Notes under the pieces: generated by a model | What the model was told of the DNA's origin: nothing | What the model saw: the letters and a program-made list of their open reading frames with translations, nothing else | The model's database searches: none | From: an uncultured bacterium | GTDB taxonomy: Bacteria; Vulcanimicrobiota; Xenobia; Xenobiales; Xenobiaceae | NCBI GenBank assembly: GCA_934636825.1 | Contig: CAKUBG010000023.1 | Span: 1-40,931, forward strand | Direction of reading: 5' to 3' | DNA length: 40,931 nt | Position numbers and translations under genes: made by a program | Shown here: piece by piece, positions 40,053-40,931 of the stretch | Layout of the letters: every line of letters begins with the position of its first letter | Numbering within the stretch: position 1 is the stretch's first letter

Positions 40053-40931
40053 TTAGCGCTTGCGTTTACTCTTCTTGGTGGGAGCGGGAACTTCTTGAGG
40101 TTGCTCGGCTGCTGCTTGAGCAGGTCGGGAACTATGCAAAATGCCGGCTCTTAAAGTCAGAGTTGGCTGCTGCGGGAGAGCAGAAGCGCCGCCGCGCAGC
40201 AAGGGCATACGCTGCCTGGCTGTTGTAGCTGCTACTGGCTCTACCGGAACTTGTTGAACTGGAGCTTGCTGAACAGGATAGGCATCTGCTTCAACATGAG
40301 CTGTGTATTTTTCGCGAGCTGCTTGCTGAACGCTCACAGGTGGAACATAAGGAGCTTCTGTAGTTTCTACTTTTACTTCAGGTGGCACCTTAATGACGCA
40401 ATTGTCTATGGTGGTAGAGTTGCCTCTAAATACTGAAGGAGGAGCAAACTGAGGCTCGCTCTGGTAACTGTTTTTGTATGAATACTTAGCCGCTTGGCCA
40501 CCATTCTTTTTACTGCGCTTACCTTTGCCTTCGGTCATGTGCGGAGGACGCTTTGGCACATAGCTATTGGAATCAAAAGGTACAAAGTTAAAAGTGCGTC
40601 CACCCGCACTTATAACATTTTCAGCTTCCGCCTTAGCTTTAGCTTCGGCCTCAGCCTTTTCTTTGGCTTCAACTTCTGCTTTAGCTCTAGCTTCGGCCTC
40701 AGCCTTTTCTTTGGCTTCAGCTTCCGCCTTAGCTTTAGCTTCGGCCTCAGCCTTTTCTTTGGCTTCAGCTTCTGCTTTAGCTCTAGCTTCGGCCTCAGCC
40801 TTTTCTTTGGCTTCAGCTTCTGCTTTAGCTCTAGCCTCAGCTTCTGCTTTAGCTCTAGCTTCGGCCTCAGCCTTTTCTTTGGCTTCAGCTTCTGCTTTAG
40901 CTCTAGCCTCAGCTTCTGCTTTAGCTCTAGC
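40053..40931 (-). CDS. C-terminal part of an Ala/Glu/Lys-repeat protein, cut by the right edge
   Basis: The frame is open from the stop at 40053 to the window end (at least 292 codons), so the GTG at 40559 is not taken as the start. The N-terminal visible part is a charged helical repeat (ARAKAEAEAKEKAEAE), probably a long single helix or coiled coil like the TolA stalk. It is followed by VISAGGRTFNFVPFDSNSYVPKRPP, a basic KGKRSKKNGG stretch, a Pro/Val/Gln-rich region with QQAPVQQVPVEPV, and a basic C-terminus KKSKRKR. The function is unknown. The convergent arrangement with the giant gene and similar low-complexity style may mean related roles. Confidence 0.7.
   Translation of the reverse strand, partial: ARAKAEAEARAKAEAEAKEKAEAEARAKAEAEARAKAEAEAKEKAEAEARAKAEAEAKEKAEAEAKAKAEAEAKEKAEAEARAKAEVEAKEKAEAEAKAKAEAENVISAGGRTFNFVPFDSNSYVPKRPPHMTEGKGKRSKKNGGQAAKYSYKNSYQSEPQFAPPSVFRGNSTTIDNCVIKVPPEVKVETTEAPYVPPVSVQQAAREKYTAHVEADAYPVQQAPVQQVPVEPVAATTARQRMPLLRGGASALPQQPTLTLRAGILHSSRPAQAAAEQPQEVPAPTKKSKRKR
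40644..40931 (-). repeat. 48-bp tandem repeats with 24-bp half units
   Basis: Full units lie at 40644-40691, 40692-40739, 40740-40787, 40788-40835 and 40860-40907. Half units of 24 bp lie at 40836-40859 and 40908-40931. Some neighbouring copies are identical. They encode the 16-residue unit ARAKAEAEAKEKAEAE and continue beyond the window. Confidence 0.92.

Overview
The window looks like chromosome from an anaerobic member of the Bacillota (Firmicutes). The main clue is the block glmU, prs, ctc/rplY, pth on the minus strand (positions 1188-5127), which keeps the classical Firmicutes gene order. Copper-amine-oxidase stalk domains, AGGAGG-type ribosome binding sites, a TM-anchored lytic transglycosylase next to coaE and a four-repeat S1 protein fit as well. 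I cannot place it to genus. A Negativicutes- or Clostridia-like gut or anaerobic lineage is a guess. I see no insertion sequence, phage gene, CRISPR array or rRNA; two tRNA genes (Leu-GAG, Gln-UUG) are present.

Layout. 1-1146: tRNA-Leu, an NADPH-dependent FMN-reductase-type flavoprotein and a perfect 23-bp inverted-repeat terminator. 1188-5127 (minus): glmU-prs, then ctc-pth behind its own promoter. 5351-7037 (minus): an exported stalk-domain protein and tRNA-Gln. 7133-17615 (minus): an envelope and signalling cluster, in transcription order a membrane-anchored pseudokinase, an active Ser/Thr kinase with a large extracytoplasmic domain, a membrane FHA protein, a CofD-type transferase (coenzyme F420 pathway), a YfhO-like polytopic membrane protein, a small lipoprotein and, from its own promoter, a membrane TPR protein. 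18045-24353 (plus): ABC ATPase, ABC-2 permease, GldG-like protein, DUF4340-like protein and an MgtE magnesium transporter. 24798-31087 (plus): a polA homologue, S1 protein, coaE, lytic transglycosylase and smpB. 31174-39927 (plus): one giant gene of 2917 codons (TPR, disordered repeat region, TPR). 40053-40931 (minus): the C-terminal part of a gene built from 48-bp repeats and running off the right edge.

The strongest unusual signal is the polA homologue. It occupies a polA-coaE type locus and is an intact 905-codon reading frame, but the polymerase catalytic Asp of motif A is Arg, the HDE of motif C is HAP, and the O-helix Lys and Phe are gone. Two metal-ligand Asp of the 5'-nuclease domain are also replaced (by Gly and Gln). 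It reads as a retained Pol I pseudoenzyme. Other items worth a second look are the kinase/pseudokinase/FHA cluster next to cofD, the giant protein with a 57-bp minisatellite and duplicated basic motifs, a strongly structured 380-nt segment ahead of the S1 gene, and small ORFs with good ribosome binding sites upstream of the ABC operon.

All functional calls come from reading motifs by eye. No database search was run.
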